64,000 bases of DNA from Rhynchonema sp. JSB1_4 (GCA_030248065.1 JASAMV010003979.1:18971-82970), one strand, 5' to 3'. Shown: positions 25,701-38,093, numbered from the stretch's first letter. Notes: generated from the sequence alone by a model not told the origin. Program-made: numbers and translations.

Positions 25701-27941
25701 GCCACCAGCACCATCTCCACCCTCACCTGCTCCCTATCAGCCGCCAGCGCCGACAACGACACCAAGCTATCAACCGGCACCGCCTCCGGCACCGACGTAT
25801 CAGCCTGCCCCTGCTCCTCAGCCAACATATGCCAAACCAACACCAGCTCCCTCGTATCAACTGCCACCGGCTCCAACACCGGCACCGGTTTATCAGCCAC
25901 CGGCACCAACACCTAGCTATCAGCCACCAGCACCATCTCCACCCTCACCAGCTCCCTATCAGCCGCCAGCGCCGACAACGACACCAAGCTATCAGCCACC
26001 TGCGCCAACCACTCAAGCTTACCAGCCTCCGGCTCAAACTCCTGGTTACGAACCTCTTGCGCCTGCCCCAGCCCCTGCTCCTTCTTACCAACAGACTCCA
26101 CCTCCACCCATATATCCTCAGCCGCCACCGGCGTATCCAAGTCCACCCGCTCCAACCGCTTATCAAGCTCCAGCTCCCAGCTACCCGCAACCGACGCCAC
26201 CACCGTCGTACCCGAGTCCAACTCCAGCTTCGTTCCATCCCGTTCCACAACCACAGCCGATTGTTGTGCAGCCCCCAGCCACGGTTCTCCATCAACCCAT
26301 CGCAAGGGAACCCGCCACATCTGGCCGCACTGCTGCTGTACTGCCACCTGCCACTCAGGTACATTTGTTTGTTTTGAGCGCATTTTTCTTGCTGCCTAAG
26401 GGCGGACTTAGGTTGAACACGGAAACCGGAACACGGAAATATTTCCGTGTTCCGTGTTCCGTGAATATTTTGTAGAATCACGGAACGCGGAAATATTTCC
26501 GTGCCACAGAAATATTTCCGTGCACGGAAATCCACGAAACTGGTTTGTATGTAAATTATTTCCGTGTTCCGGTTTCCGTGTTCAACCCAAGTTCGCCCCA
26601 AAGGAAGGTTATCAAAAAAGCTGAGAGAAAAAAAGCGACTTACCTTTCCGGTGGCGCTTACCTTTACTCAAAACTTTCAAGAGTTACGGTTGTTTTTGGA
26701 AAGTGAAAACATTTTTCATGTGTTCACTCTAACACATGAAAGGCAATGTTTTTGACGCTAATTTGAGTGATACCACTGTAGTATTCTTGTCCTTTAACCA
26801 AATCACGAGAAATTCCCATTTTTACGCTTTCAAGCTGTGCCCACTGGTGCTGGTCTTGAACCTAGGCGTTAATCTTGAAAAATGGGGATAACTTACGCCA
26901 GACACAACCAAAATGGTCAGGTGCGCCGTTCAATTGTTCAACCTCCTGCACCCATTCCCAAACTAACCGCCGTCCATCCACCGGCGCCAATAAATGCGTC
27001 GTCAGCGGCCCCGTGCGATTTCAGCGCCATTTCGGAAGGAAGCTGCAAAATAGGTAGGTTTTGTAACTCGGCTTAAGCTGGGAACTAGAAAACAGCAGGC
27101 TGCGAAATCTAACTTGGTCATTTTAGTTGCAATATTCTTGTTGTGAAAATCAGCAACTGTTTCCTCTGTTGATTTAAGATACGAAAGCACGTGAGTCCGT
27201 TAACAGGATTGCTCAATGTGCGCTAAAGGGAGCGATAATGTTCGACCGCCGCGTCGACATTAGCTGCACAGAGTGTCTGAGAGTGTGCGCAATGCACCAG
27301 GTTTGTGATTCTTTCGGTCAAACTTGCTCAATTCACCACTTGCATCATTTTTTCACCTGTCTTCGACAACCAATTGAGTGGTTAATTTCCTCGGATAATG
27401 AAACTATTCCGCATTTACGTTGTGGTGCTTCAGATTTTCGCAGTCATGGTCTGTTGTGCACGACGAACAAACAAGAATAACAACAGAACAAAATGAGGCA
27501 CTGATCTGTAATAATCGGAGAACAGTGTGAAAATTTCAGGAAATAAAACTATAATTTTTCTGAGAACAAACACTACTGCTGAAAAAGAAACCCGAAAAAG
27601 AAAAGGCGGGAAGCTTGAATATACGCAATTAAAATTTCACAACGAAACTGGTCCATCTCATTGCAGGATTCAAGTTCACCGTGGATCTGTCGCAGCATAT
27701 CCTATAATCATCGAAAACTGATTTGCGACTTGTACTCGTCCGTGGCGCGCGACGATGCCTCGTTTTCGCTTGTTGAACACCCTGGAACCGATTACATAAG
27801 GTTAGGAATTTCAATGCACTTTGGTCATGCAGTGTATTTATTGGCAATACAAAATTGGTATTGAACATTTTCAGCGTTCACGACATGAACGTGTTCAAAA
27901 TCATAGCCAGTTCACCGCGCGGTCGAAGACGAAGAAGGTGA
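22773..27941 (+). CDS. Secreted Pro/Tyr-rich repeat protein with C-terminal PAN/apple module
   Basis: Exons 22773-22889, 23036-23342, 23456-26358, 26921-27057, 27207-27300, 27667-27800 and 27875-27941 give 3759 nt (1252 aa) with consistent phases. The first exon encodes a signal peptide (LQIVIVILALITNCSHAQ). Exon 2 is a non-repetitive region rich in Leu and Asp. The 2.9-kb exon 3 is about 970 residues of repeats such as SYQPPPQPSYPKPTP and APSYQLPPAP. The last four exons build a PAN-type module: CDFSAISEGSCK, then SCTECLRVC, then WICRSISYNHRKLICDLY, ending in a basic RGRRRR tail. PAN modules bind protein or carbohydrate; Tyr-rich Pro repeats are common in cuticle and eggshell proteins and can be dityrosine cross-linked. 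An extracellular-matrix or cuticle role is inferred. One junction is uncertain: the donor may be at 27054 or 27058; the first would need an extra 37-nt exon (27154-27190) and a 16-nt intron, so I prefer the second. Confidence 0.85.
25447..25990 (+). repeat. 222-bp (74-codon) tandem repeat in the Pro-rich exon
   Basis: Copies start at 25447, 25669 and 25891 (the last partial). The first two are nearly identical at the nucleotide level, including silent positions, which indicates a recent in-frame duplication. A more diverged tandem unit of about 60 codons lies at about 24.1-24.45 kb. Confidence 0.85.
26398..26606. mobile_element. MITE of the ACACGGAAA family in a PAN-gene intron
   Basis: Ends AGGGCGGACTTAGGTTGAAC and GTTCAACCCAAGTTCGCCC are inverted copies. 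The interior is made of short CACGGAAATATTTCCGTG palindromes. It lies inside the intron 26359-26920. A relative with the same ends is at about 32572-32902. Confidence 0.8.
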
Positions 27942-30900
27942 TGACGCTGGTGCACAGATGATATTCAACAGCATTTGTTGCCGTCTGCAATATTCGTCCC
28001 TTGCGGTTCCTGCCAAATGATCGTCATATTTAGCATAGTTATAGCATTCCTGTAGCATTGGATTGGTCAATTTTTTTTAATTGGTCAAGCTATGTGTTTT
28101 ACTTCTGGTATTATATATTTTGTTTGTTAAACTGTTTTTTGGACTTTATGTGCGGTACGTTGTGTTGGCGCCTTGTTTCTGATTGTCATTTGGTTGTTTC
28201 TAGTTTGGGTAGAAACTTTAAAAACTGAATTCATGTATTTCAAGGTTTTAGCACAAAGCATTAATTAGACTTTTTCATAAATAGCTATCTGGAGGAGCAG
28301 AAGCACTGTGGACTTTGTAAAGTCGCTGATACACAACGTACAGGTCCAGAAGATTGCTTCTTGCAATTGGTGCAAGTTTCTTGTGATATTACGCTTTCGG
28401 TATGATTGATTAAGCCTGGACGCACATGATATTTACGTACATACGTGTCGACATCAACGAGGCAGTTTTATCAACCAAAAACATACCACCACCCTCATCT
28501 CTGATGGTTTCGCGCGAGCCAAAGGTGTGCCTATTTGCGCCACAGAGTCACACGCAGCAAAGTGCAAACTTGTGGTATAACTTTGATAGCGGGCGTTTAT
28601 CCGCGTGTGTGCCACAGCATGACTGAGTGGCCGACATACATATCTAACGGGCGACCAGGGACCCATCAACTTACACGCCATGGCCGTTAACGAAAAGCAG
28701 TATTCAATCATCTCTTTCTGACTACTGATGCTCAAATTGCGCCGCGGCGCCCATTCCGCATGGTCGTGTCTAAGCCATGCCGCAGATTCCGATTTAGCCC
28801 CCACTTTCTTGGATTTTGTCTGAACAAAGCGCTGCTGTTTAATGCATGCTTATGAGACAGTTTAATCACGAACTTTCGAATCAGCGGCCAGTCTGCAGCG
28901 TTTGCTGATAATTCTTTACTCCGCGTATAAAAGCCTGAAACTGAGGCAAAACGAACATCCCCAAGGGATCTGAATGCGACTTCCCGGGTTTGTGTGTCAA
29001 GTTACTGGATTCAGTTGGCCCATCGAGAACCCCAGCCGTACACACTGCAAGTGTATGACGTTTGTGAACACCAATAACAACGTAATGCTTACTTGAGACT
29101 CAACAACTCCAGCGTGCCAGGTGAAGTGTGTGGCGGCAGCAAGACACATTCACTTTTTGTCCACGTATGAGCTGGTCTTTCGTATTTCCCTTGTTGTTGT
29201 CTCAAGTCATGCAATAGCTTTCACGCGCTGTCATTATATTTCGAAAGTTCTGATTGTGTGCACAATATAACATGACGTCATGTGCCTTGATTATGCCCGT
29301 TTGTACCTTACATTCCGAAAACATTATCAAATGAGATGCTTTGAAAGTTCTGAAAGCCACACGGCATCGCGTGAGATGTGGCGTGCGGTTTAACTTTGAA
29401 GGGGCTGCACGTTACTATGTTTTGTGCAAACTCTGAAACAAAACGTGCAATGCGTGCTGTGAAGCACCAGACCTCGAACTTTATGCCGAAAAACTTCAAC
29501 GATTGTTGAGTTTCTGTAGTTTGCAGTTTGCATACTTAATCCTACGGGAACATTTTGTGACGGGGCGAACTTGGTTCTGTACTGTGCCCAATCTACCAAA
29601 GTTCGGCTGCGCCGTTTTATGCAATGCAATCCATGTGTTCCTATCAGAAAATCAAAACAGAGCAGCGTGTGTTGGTTCAACTCCATCAATTTTTATACGT
29701 AAGAGGTTCTTCTTTCTCATGTATTTCACCATCTTTTTCGCATAAGGTTTTTCTCAGATGTATATGTATTATAACATCGAATGTTTTGTTTTTCTGAACC
29801 AGCGACGTGTTGCGACAATTTTAGCGCTCGTTCAATGTCATTCCCGTTTGCGAACAGCATGCGGTCGTTTGAACTGCGCAATTTTGAACGAAACGCCAGT
29901 TGAGCTTCCGCAATGTACACATGGTCGGACAGCTAAACATGCATGCCGCATATACATGTGCTCTGCAGCTGGTTGCGAAGGTCCTGTTGCAAAATACAGC
30001 TTCGAGTCGTCGTGACGGTTTTCAGGCTCATTGCCACTTAGGACAAAAACGCTTGTTCCATTTTTTATATGCACGCCACTCGTCGTGTTATATCGGAGGA
30101 TCAGGTAAACCCGTCACTTTTTCGAAACACGAATCAACCTTAGTTATAGGTGTGTTTACGATCGTTTAGCAATGAAATTCAAGTCACGATCAGTGCAAAG
30201 TACGTAATTTGGACGGCTAAATTCAGGAGTTGGACGCTCTGAAATTCAATGTCAGTGGAAAGAACAGAGCTGTGGCTTTTGTATCAGAACAAAAGTCGAC
30301 GAGATTTGCAGTAGTCGCTCAAATTCTAATTTTATGCACTTCTCGTTCTGTGGCTTTTGGAAGGGATGGTGCAATTTTCCAACTTAATATTTTCTTTAAT
30401 TTCCAACTTCTCCAGAGTTTGTCCGCCAGTCTGATGGAGAACAATTCTCTATGGCCACAGCAGCGGAACCGAAATCTCACACTTTGATGGTTCGTCCTCC
30501 TTCGTCCTATGGATTGTTTGTCTACTCTGAGCAAATCACGAGCCTCACTCTATTGCTTGGGAGTCAAAATACCAAAAAAACACTGAGCCATTGGAGCCGA
30601 TGACTCCAATGTTTGCGATCCACAGACCGAACGGCCACAGTCTTTTTGCATTCAATCTCGGTTACCCAAGTCCCAAGGCAGTCGGCCATTCCATAACAGG
30701 CACGTCCACAACACTCCCAGTTTCCTTTATAAGCCGCAATTTCAAAAAGACCTGGTATTTGCAGCTGGCTGGCTTCACATGTTACATTGCTGCTGTTTCT
30801 GCCGATGGCAGCTTATTTTGATGTTTGGAAATGGGATTGCGAAGGACAAACCCTCTGCTTGCTGCAGGCGCTTTATTGGGTGCCCATTTCTTCGCACAGT

Positions 30901-31163
30901 TGGTCCAGAAAAAACAGTAGGTATACCAGAAACAAGCCTTAACTTTATGAGCTGTTGTTTTGCATGAGTGCGCTTGAGTGACATAAGCGAGGAAATTAAG
31001 CCCACGTCCGCCCCACCCGTCAAATGCATCTCAAACCAAACTGTACATACATACATATGCACAGAAATGTAGCGTTCTGTCCTTGGCAGTTCTGTGTATT
31101 ACATTAAAAGAGCAATTTTTGCAAAACTCGCCAACATGCATGATGTCATGAGGATTTCCATCA

Positions 31164-31551
31164 CAAGGCCGTGATAGGGTGGATCCAGGGGGCATACGGG
31201 CCAAGCTCCTTTTGGCCCATTTGGCCCTTGAAGGCGGCCACCGTTTCGGAAGGAAGAAGAAAAAAGGACTCCTAAACCGCAGGATTTTCACTCTCATACA
31301 TTTCAAACATCCAAAAAAATCGTGCACTTCGCGCTTCAGATTTACACTCATTTTCAACGAAATTTGTCTTTCGCTCGCGTAAAAAAGGCCAACATTTTGC
31401 GCATTGTTACATGTTAATCGCGTAAAACGCGACATTCTAAGCAAGCACTACTGTTGATAAAAATGATATGAAAAATGGAAAAAGCACCAGATAAAAATGA
31501 CCTTTTGAATTTGGCCCCTCCCTTGGCCAAAAGTTGGATCCGCCACTGGCA
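31164..31551. mobile_element. Degenerate terminal-inverted-repeat element
   Basis: GGTGGATCCA near the left and TGGATCCGCCACTGG near the right form imperfect inverted ends, with GGCC-rich sequence just inside both. Ends of the type CAGTGGCGGATCCA are common on animal DNA transposons. The left end is decayed, and no target duplication was confirmed. Confidence 0.4.
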
Positions 31552-32571
31552 TATACAGTATGTACAGTATATGGCTGATGTTTCTGTTTATTCGGGTTTC
31601 CGATTAACTGAAAATGGTTTCCATCTAACCGTCAACGGTCAACTTGCGATGAGTGTTCAACCTTCTAGCAAGAAGAAGGCTTGTTTTCATCAGAAAAATA
31701 AAGGAAACGCGGTTTTGGGATGTTTCCCAATTCTGCTAGTGGTGCTGAGTTTGTCGGTAGTACACCAACAGTGTCGTAGATAATTACGTAAAGACACGGA
31801 TGCATGGGTCCTAATCATGTTCACAGCCGGTATGCGTATGTACATGGCAGGCATGTACTGTACGTACATACATATGTATGTATAAACCGGGCGCAAATGA
31901 AGAGGTTTGTTTCTTGGTCTTGGCGGAAGCCTATTGCATTTCCGGTTCGTTCTGTCAGGCGTTGGGCCCTTTTCCGTCTCGTGAGCAAGTCACACTCACA
32001 TTTTTCCTACGCCTGGCAAATTGTGAGTTATACATAAACGTGCAGGTGCTTGTAAGGTAGGAATTACATATGTGGCACGTTCACGTTCGCATTTCCAGTT
32101 ATATGTTTCGCATTCGTTGTGATTATTTTTTGCTCAAAATTGATGCAGTTTCAGTGTTGGTCAATGATCTTGATAGTGGCCCACGTTCCTCTGTAGAATG
32201 GTTCAGGGTCGCGTTATAAACAGACAGACTTCCTGGACTGTCCGGAAATTGGAAACCGTATGAGAGCAAGAAAGTATTTCAGTAGCCGCTGTTATGTGAA
32301 CAACCAGTGTGGCAGACGACAGCATGAGTTTCAATTTCCTGTTGCATGTTTTGCATGTTTTAAAGTACGCAGCATACTGTAGGTCATCTCGTTTCACCTC
32401 CAACCAATGGCATTTTGCTTAAAAAACTGTTAAAACTGGTTCGTCAAGATAACTTAACCTTGCTCATTTCAAGCTGTTATGTGTTGGCTCGAACCAACAG
32501 TGAATTAAAAGTTGATCTAGTATAGATCTGAACACTGGCGCTTGTTTGTTCCGGTTTAAATGCACGGACTT

Positions 32572-32902
32572 TAGGGCGAACTTAGGTTGAACACGGAAAC
32601 CGGAACACGGAAATAATTTACATACAAACCAATTTCGTGGATTTCCGGTTTCCGTGTTCCGTGTTTTTTTATTTTCACGGAACACGGAAATATTTCCGTG
32701 TGAATAGTTGTTGCTGTTTGCGTCAACACGCGGGCTTTTGACGTCAGCACGCTGGCTTTTGTCATCATCACTGCAAAAGCATCGTTTGCGTGCCTGAATC
32801 ATTGCCGTGTTCCGTGGCACGGAAATATTTCCGTGTTCCGTGATTCTCCAAAATATTCACGGAACACCGGTTTCCGTGTTCAACCTAAGTCCGCCCTTAC
32901 GG
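32572..32902. mobile_element. Second MITE of the ACACGGAAA family
   Basis: Inverted ends AGGGCGAACTTAGGTTGAAC and GTTCAACCTAAGTCCGCCCT, bordered by TTA on both sides (possible TA-type target). The interior has repeated CACGGAAATA / TTTCCGTG motifs plus unrelated sequence with GCGTGTTGACGTCA-like blocks. Confidence 0.8.
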
Positions 32903-33641
32903 GTGCCGTTCATCTGCAAATTACAACCACTTCAAAAAATGTCCAACGCACTTCTTGTTTAGCTGACTTGGTCTCGAACAGCTGTCTTGTGTTACAAATT
33001 GCGGTGTGCTTGGAGCGTATCAACAGGGTACCTACTATATCACACAAACAAAACTGCCTCAGACTGAAGAACCAAATGTCCATGCCAATCAAAACCTATG
33101 TGCATATACTTAGCATTTGGTTCAACATGTATACTTAGTATTTGGTTCAATAAGTTATGTCAGTGTCTTCCAACCTTTGTAATGTCCACTCGTCTGGTGT
33201 TATTGTAATGAAATTTTAGCGTGTCGTCCGCCTTTGTCAGAGGCGCGACTGGGCTATGTTTTTGTCATACGCAGCAGCTTCTTGTATACGCACGTTTATT
33301 GACATACGTATGGACCAGTGTGTATGGCAAAACAAATGTGTCGAGCGGTGCAAACTTCGGTGGCTCTCTTGTGCATGAGCGTTGTTTCAGCTGAACCTCC
33401 CAACTTGACATTTTTTTCATTTGGAGGTGTTTTTTTATTGTGCTATGCTTGCTTGTGCGGCAGCGTTTCGTTTATTGCTTGTTCGTGTAATCAAATTTTG
33501 TCCCGTCGCGCCAGAAAGCTGCGGCGACCAGCAGCGTTTCTGAAACGTTCTTTGCAAAATTGAAGGCAGTTTTATGTCACGTCAAAGCAGGTCGAGGGAG
33601 ACAAGTGCATATAAGGCCTGTGCCTGACGTCTTAGAACAAA

Positions 33642-33648
33642 TTTTCAG
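33642..33648 (+). promoter_or_regulatory. Possible trans-splice acceptor for the GPCR mRNA
   Basis: TTTTCAG lies 13 nt before the GPCR start codon, as expected for a spliced-leader acceptor in a nematode or for the 3' end of a 5'-UTR intron. The sequence alone cannot distinguish these. Confidence 0.35.
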
Positions 33649-33661
33649 AAAAAAATAAACA

Positions 33662-36600
33662 ATGAGCAGCGCAGCGCAGTTCGATCTGATCAATTCCACG
33701 ATTCCTGCTTTTCTACAAATCAACGCCACAAATGAAACATCAACGCAGGAGGATTCGGCGATTCTGTTCCGCGCACTCAAACATTCGATCCTCGTGCTGT
33801 ACATTGTTTTGTGTGTCTTCGGCACAATCGGCAATGTGATTGTGATCGCGATGACGGCGAATGTGCTCTGTGATACGTGTCAATCGCGCACGAGATACAG
33901 GAACAGACAAGGTTGGCTTGCTCCTGGACTCGTCGCGCCATTGACAAAATATCTTGGTAATGTTTCATACAGGCACGTCGAGCAGCGTGAGCACGGTGGC
34001 ACAAAGTGTCTACGTCTACATTTTGGCATTATCAACGGCCGATCTTGTGGTGCTAGCGACTTTACCGATGGTAAGCCATACAGACTGCTGAGTCTGCGTT
34101 AGTTTGAAGTTAAATAATCTCCTTTTCGCGACGAGCGTATCTGCAACAACGACGGTGCTCTGAAACTAGCTTATACATACTTCTCTATGCGTGAGATTTC
34201 ATTTTTCGTTCAGGTTGTGGCGAAAATGTACATGGGAAGTTGGGTGTTTGGCGCGGTGTTGTGCAAACTCTACTACACGGTCGAAACGGTGAACAAATTG
34301 TTGAGCACGTTCCTGTTGACGGTGCTCAGTTGGGAACGATACATGGCCGTGTGTCATGTGAATCCGTCGGTCAGGTGAGATCAAGTACAAAAATGAAATG
34401 ATCGTTGTTCTGGTGAATCGTTTTGCACCAGTGCTACCAGAATAATGTTAGCAATGAACCTGTGCCACTGCCATAAATACTGTCTTAATTGTGCGCACAA
34501 CATGGCGCTTGACATCAGAAACAGTATTCCATTTGGATGACTGCCTCACCGAAAGAAAAAAATCGTAGGGCACCCGAAAAGAATTTTTTTACAGAAAAGA
34601 TAAACTTTCCAGCGCAGTTTTTCTCAACTTTCAGTTTTACAACGCAACGCAACCGTCGTCCCGATCTAATCGTGCTGTGCTGCGTTGCATTGGCGTTCTC
34701 ACTACTCAGTCCCGTTCCCTTCTGGTCGAAAGTCGAACAAAAACAAGCACATCAAGGAGTGGAATACGCGTCAGAGTGCACTTTTGAGGTTTATGTACAT
34801 ACTGTACATGTTGTGGGTGGTTCATGTGTGGTGGATGTTTCATAGTTCAGTGATAAATCGGTACATGAGGCCAAAGCTTTGATTGATTTAACTGCTGGGT
34901 AGTGGGGTAGTGGAGTCCCCGAGAAACCCAAACAGTGTACGGTGACCCTCGTTCTAGTGACTCTCGATACTTTTATCTTCCTACAGTTTGCGAGTGCTGT
35001 TTGTTCTCTTGAATATTCTTTGGGATGACTGAAAATACAAGAAAAACATTCACATGCCTCTATAAAAAGGGCACACTATGAAAATCGTTCCTTCACGACT
35101 GAATCTCTTGCTCACTGAATCTCACTATCACGGTGCTTCAGCCCTTCTCCTGGTTCGTCCACTACCAGTTTGTGTGTGGTTTCTGCATTCCCGGTGTTCT
35201 GATCGTCTACTTTTACGGTTGTGTCATGTGGAAAATGCGTCAGACGCATTCGGCACTGACAAGATGGAACAACTCGTTGGTGCAACAACAACAGCCCAGA
35301 TTGAAACAGGTTAAGAGTATACTCTGGCAATTCTTTTGGGAGAAACTTTTCTACCGCGTTGCCTGATCCGTAAAGCGCATTATACGTGCACTGGCTGCAG
35401 AAGTCAGATGACGCTATAGCCAGTGCACGCATCATGCGCTTTACGGATCAGGCAACGCGTTTGAAAAGTTTCTCCCAAAAGCATTGTCAGAGTATATGTT
35501 GTTTTTTGACAAATCCAGGTTTTACCATATTTACAATTGGAGCGCGAACTTTGACCGCCGTAAATGTTTGTCCGCTACACTGCGTTTGATGTTAAACTTT
35601 TACGCTGGTCAAGTTATACATATGTGCATTGCGTTAAACCGTTGATATCGAAATATGCCCTGCGCATAGGTGACCGTCCGTGCACTGAGCGTGATTGTGT
35701 TCTACTTCGGTTGTTGGACTCCCTATTGGATTGTCACGGTCTTCAACGATCAATTTTTACGACTGATCATCGCAAGTGGCTCGGCCACAGTATTCAACCT
35801 GTACTTGGTCACGCTGACACTCATCCATTCACTTGTCTATGTCAATTCGGCTATTAATCCGATTCTATACGCACTGCTCAATCGACAGTTGAGGTTGGCA
35901 CTACACGTTCGTCATCATCTTTTATTTCGAGTATTTTCATCACAGTAATATCATGGTGTACACCGATTCGTTCGCATCAAGAAGAAAACCGGTATGTGTG
36001 CACTTTGCCGGCGTTCAGTCGGTGACCGATTCGAACCGACAGTCGCGGAGATGTTTATTTCTGTGTTCCGTAAATATTTTTTAAGAACACGGAATACGGA
36101 AATAATTTAGCCCTCTAAACGGTGCTTTTCGAGGTGTGATGACAAAACTCAGCGTGCTGACGTCAAAAGTTCGCGTGTTGACGCAAACCGCGGTATTACA
36201 CAAACATGGCATGTTCCATGGTTATGAGAAACTGATGGAACACGGAAACCGGAGATATTCTTCAAGTGCCCCCTACTCGATAATTTTCCATGTGACCATT
36301 TTCGGTGACTTTTCGAAAATTGTAAAGTCGACCAGCATACTTGAACTGGAAACATTTTTGCACTCGTCGAACTTGCAGTTGTTGAAAAAACGTCAAGGGT
36401 TGGTGCTCATGTTGCGGCCCCGACCGTCCTGATGTCACCAAAGGGCATAGCCGGCCTCTGTCTTCTGTGAAACGACAAACATTTCCAAACTGATTAGTGA
36501 AAAAGCCCTACGCCAATGATTCAGGCAGCAAAATCGCGCAGTGATGAATCGTAAGCAGCAAAGCATGCAGGAGCGCACCAGACAGATCGGTGAGGCAGCG

Positions 36601-38049
36601 CACAGTGCTGTCGACTACTTGGGACGGACCGGGAGACGCAGTTTGGACTTTGTCATTGGGTAAGTCAATTTGTGGGTGGCGAAACCGATTGCTAAATTGT
36701 ACTGGTTGGTTTCTCGCTTCGACTTGTCTTCACAAACCGGTGCACCGGAACATCATCAGAGCGAATGCAACATGGTCACTGTTGTTAGTCAAAATAAAGG
36801 CTTTCAAACATGGGTTCTTCAAAGCTTCGTGTTTTAGGAGGTCGTCTGTGTAAAGAATTATGAGACGCTTATGGTGGGTCGCGTTGTTGTTGTGTAGTGC
36901 ACGATATAGTCAGTTGACAACAATAATCCTTCATAGTAAAATTCATACCATTTAGTGGCGAACTCTAACTTCCCGTAACTATTAAACTTTGATTCTATGC
37001 GAGCCGTATCAAATTTGAGGGCGACCACTACGACTTGGCCACGGCATCTTTTACTTTGATTTGCTTTGTGATTGAGTTGAAGCACTTATTCCGGCTGGCG
37101 TAAACATACTACAGAACGGAATTGCCAAGTCGTATACCTCACCCATGGTCGTGGTCATAACGGTTGCCTTCAAATTTGACACGGTTCAACGTTGTCCCTC
37201 GTTTCCAGTCGTGGTTCGTGTCTGAGCATCCCAGCCCTCGGTGTGGGCGTGCATGCGAGCGCCAGTCAACGAAGTCTATCCAATGCCGGACTGCAACATC
37301 CACGTGCCCAATCCATTGGTGGTGCTGCCGGATGTCAGAGTCCCCGAGTGCCCCTGTCACATTCGATGGTCGTGTTGCCGACTTGTAATGAACAGGACTC
37401 GAATAGTGCGTGCAACAGCACATGCAAAACAACAGTACCTACACATTGTGAAGACTGATAAACTGTTTCCAGCAAACTGAGCGTTTTGAGGAATGTAAGA
37501 GTGGCCGTGATGGATGTGCACAACCTTGTTTCCCGCTCGAGAATTGTCTTTAGAATTGACACATTCCTCCAAACCAACGTAAAGTCGATGTACCCAGATG
37601 CCCTAGGTATTGATACTATTAGGTCGTGAACGACAGGTAGAGCGGACAAAACAGCAGTGGACGAACGGTTTGTTTGTTGGAGTGACAAAAGTCTGGGTAT
37701 TGTGTCTGATACTCAAAAGGCAGCCGCACACCAAGATTACATGTAGCAACCGCTGTTCTGTCCGTGGCACTTGGTGCACTTTTGTGCCATCAGTTCGTTG
37801 ATTGCAGGCGAGGAGTCGAGTCACGGTATCCATCACCACCCAATCGTCAACACCGTCAACGGTCTGCTGTCCGTATCCGACCCGACCCGACCTGGCCCAA
37901 TGCCCGAGTTTGGTCTGTACCCGGCATCAGAAAATGACAGTGCGACAGAATTGAGACAAAACGGTCTGAATCACGAACACACGCCACCCGTTTATGAGGA
38001 ACCCCTGTTGCACAGGGTTGTGCCTGTCATTAACATATCCGCTGTGTGA
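33662..38049 (+). CDS. Class A peptide GPCR, somatostatin/allatostatin-C-like, 10 exons
   Basis: Exons 33662-33869, 33973-34070, 34214-34374, 34635-34788, 35142-35309, 35670-35893, 35946-35991, 36529-36659, 37209-37405 and 37808-38049 sum to 1629 nt (542 aa), all phases consistent. N-terminal sequons at N11, N21 and N24. TM1 has GNVIV; TM2 has LSTADLV; WVFGAVLC (C119) precedes TM3; the DRY box is ERY at 143-145; an ECL2 Cys is at 204; TM6 has CWTP at 278-281; TM7 has NPILY at 326-330. The ECL1/TM3 pattern W-x-FG-x-x-LC resembles somatostatin, allatostatin-C and opioid receptors, so a neuropeptide ligand with Gi/o coupling is likely but inferred. The last three exons encode a long Ser/Gly-rich cytoplasmic tail ending ISAV, a possible class I PDZ ligand. 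The tail exons rest on splice phase rather than homology, so they are less certain than the 7TM core. Confidence 0.93.
35318..35496. mobile_element. 179-bp palindromic MITE in a GPCR intron
   Basis: Arms of more than 75 bp are inverted copies (CTTTTGGGAGAAACTTTTC on the left, GAAAAGTTTCTCCCAAAAG on the right; outermost TATACTCTG and CAGAGTATA). TA at the ends fits a Tc1/mariner-type MITE. It starts 8 bp after the donor of exon 5 and would form a strong hairpin in the pre-mRNA. Confidence 0.88.
36055..36255. repeat. Decayed copy of the ACACGGAAA MITE family
   Basis: Contains GTGTTCCGTAAATA, GAACACGGAATACGGAAA, GACGTCAAAAG and GGAACACGGAAACCGG blocks shared with 32572-32902, but the terminal repeats are lost. 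It lies in a GPCR intron. Confidence 0.55.
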
Positions 38050-38093
38050 TCACTTTATTTGCTGGTATAAAATGCTGAAATTATGGTATATAA

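Larger units (their letters stand above)
27942..33640. other. Gene-poor interval with MITE remnants
   Basis: No exon chain or family match was found. A TATAAAAG motif near 28925 could be a core promoter, but no transcript can be assigned to it. Short GTACATAC-type microsatellite stretches occur near 31.04 and 31.83-31.88 kb. Confidence 0.4.

Noticed and set aside
23594..26377. Long overlapping ORFs in other frames (24875-26377 plus, 500 aa; 23594-24637 plus, 347 aa; 23689-24690 minus, 333 aa)
   Set aside because: They are by-products of the codon-periodic Pro/Tyr/Gln repeat, which lacks stops in every frame. Only frame 1 joins to a signal peptide and PAN exons in phase.
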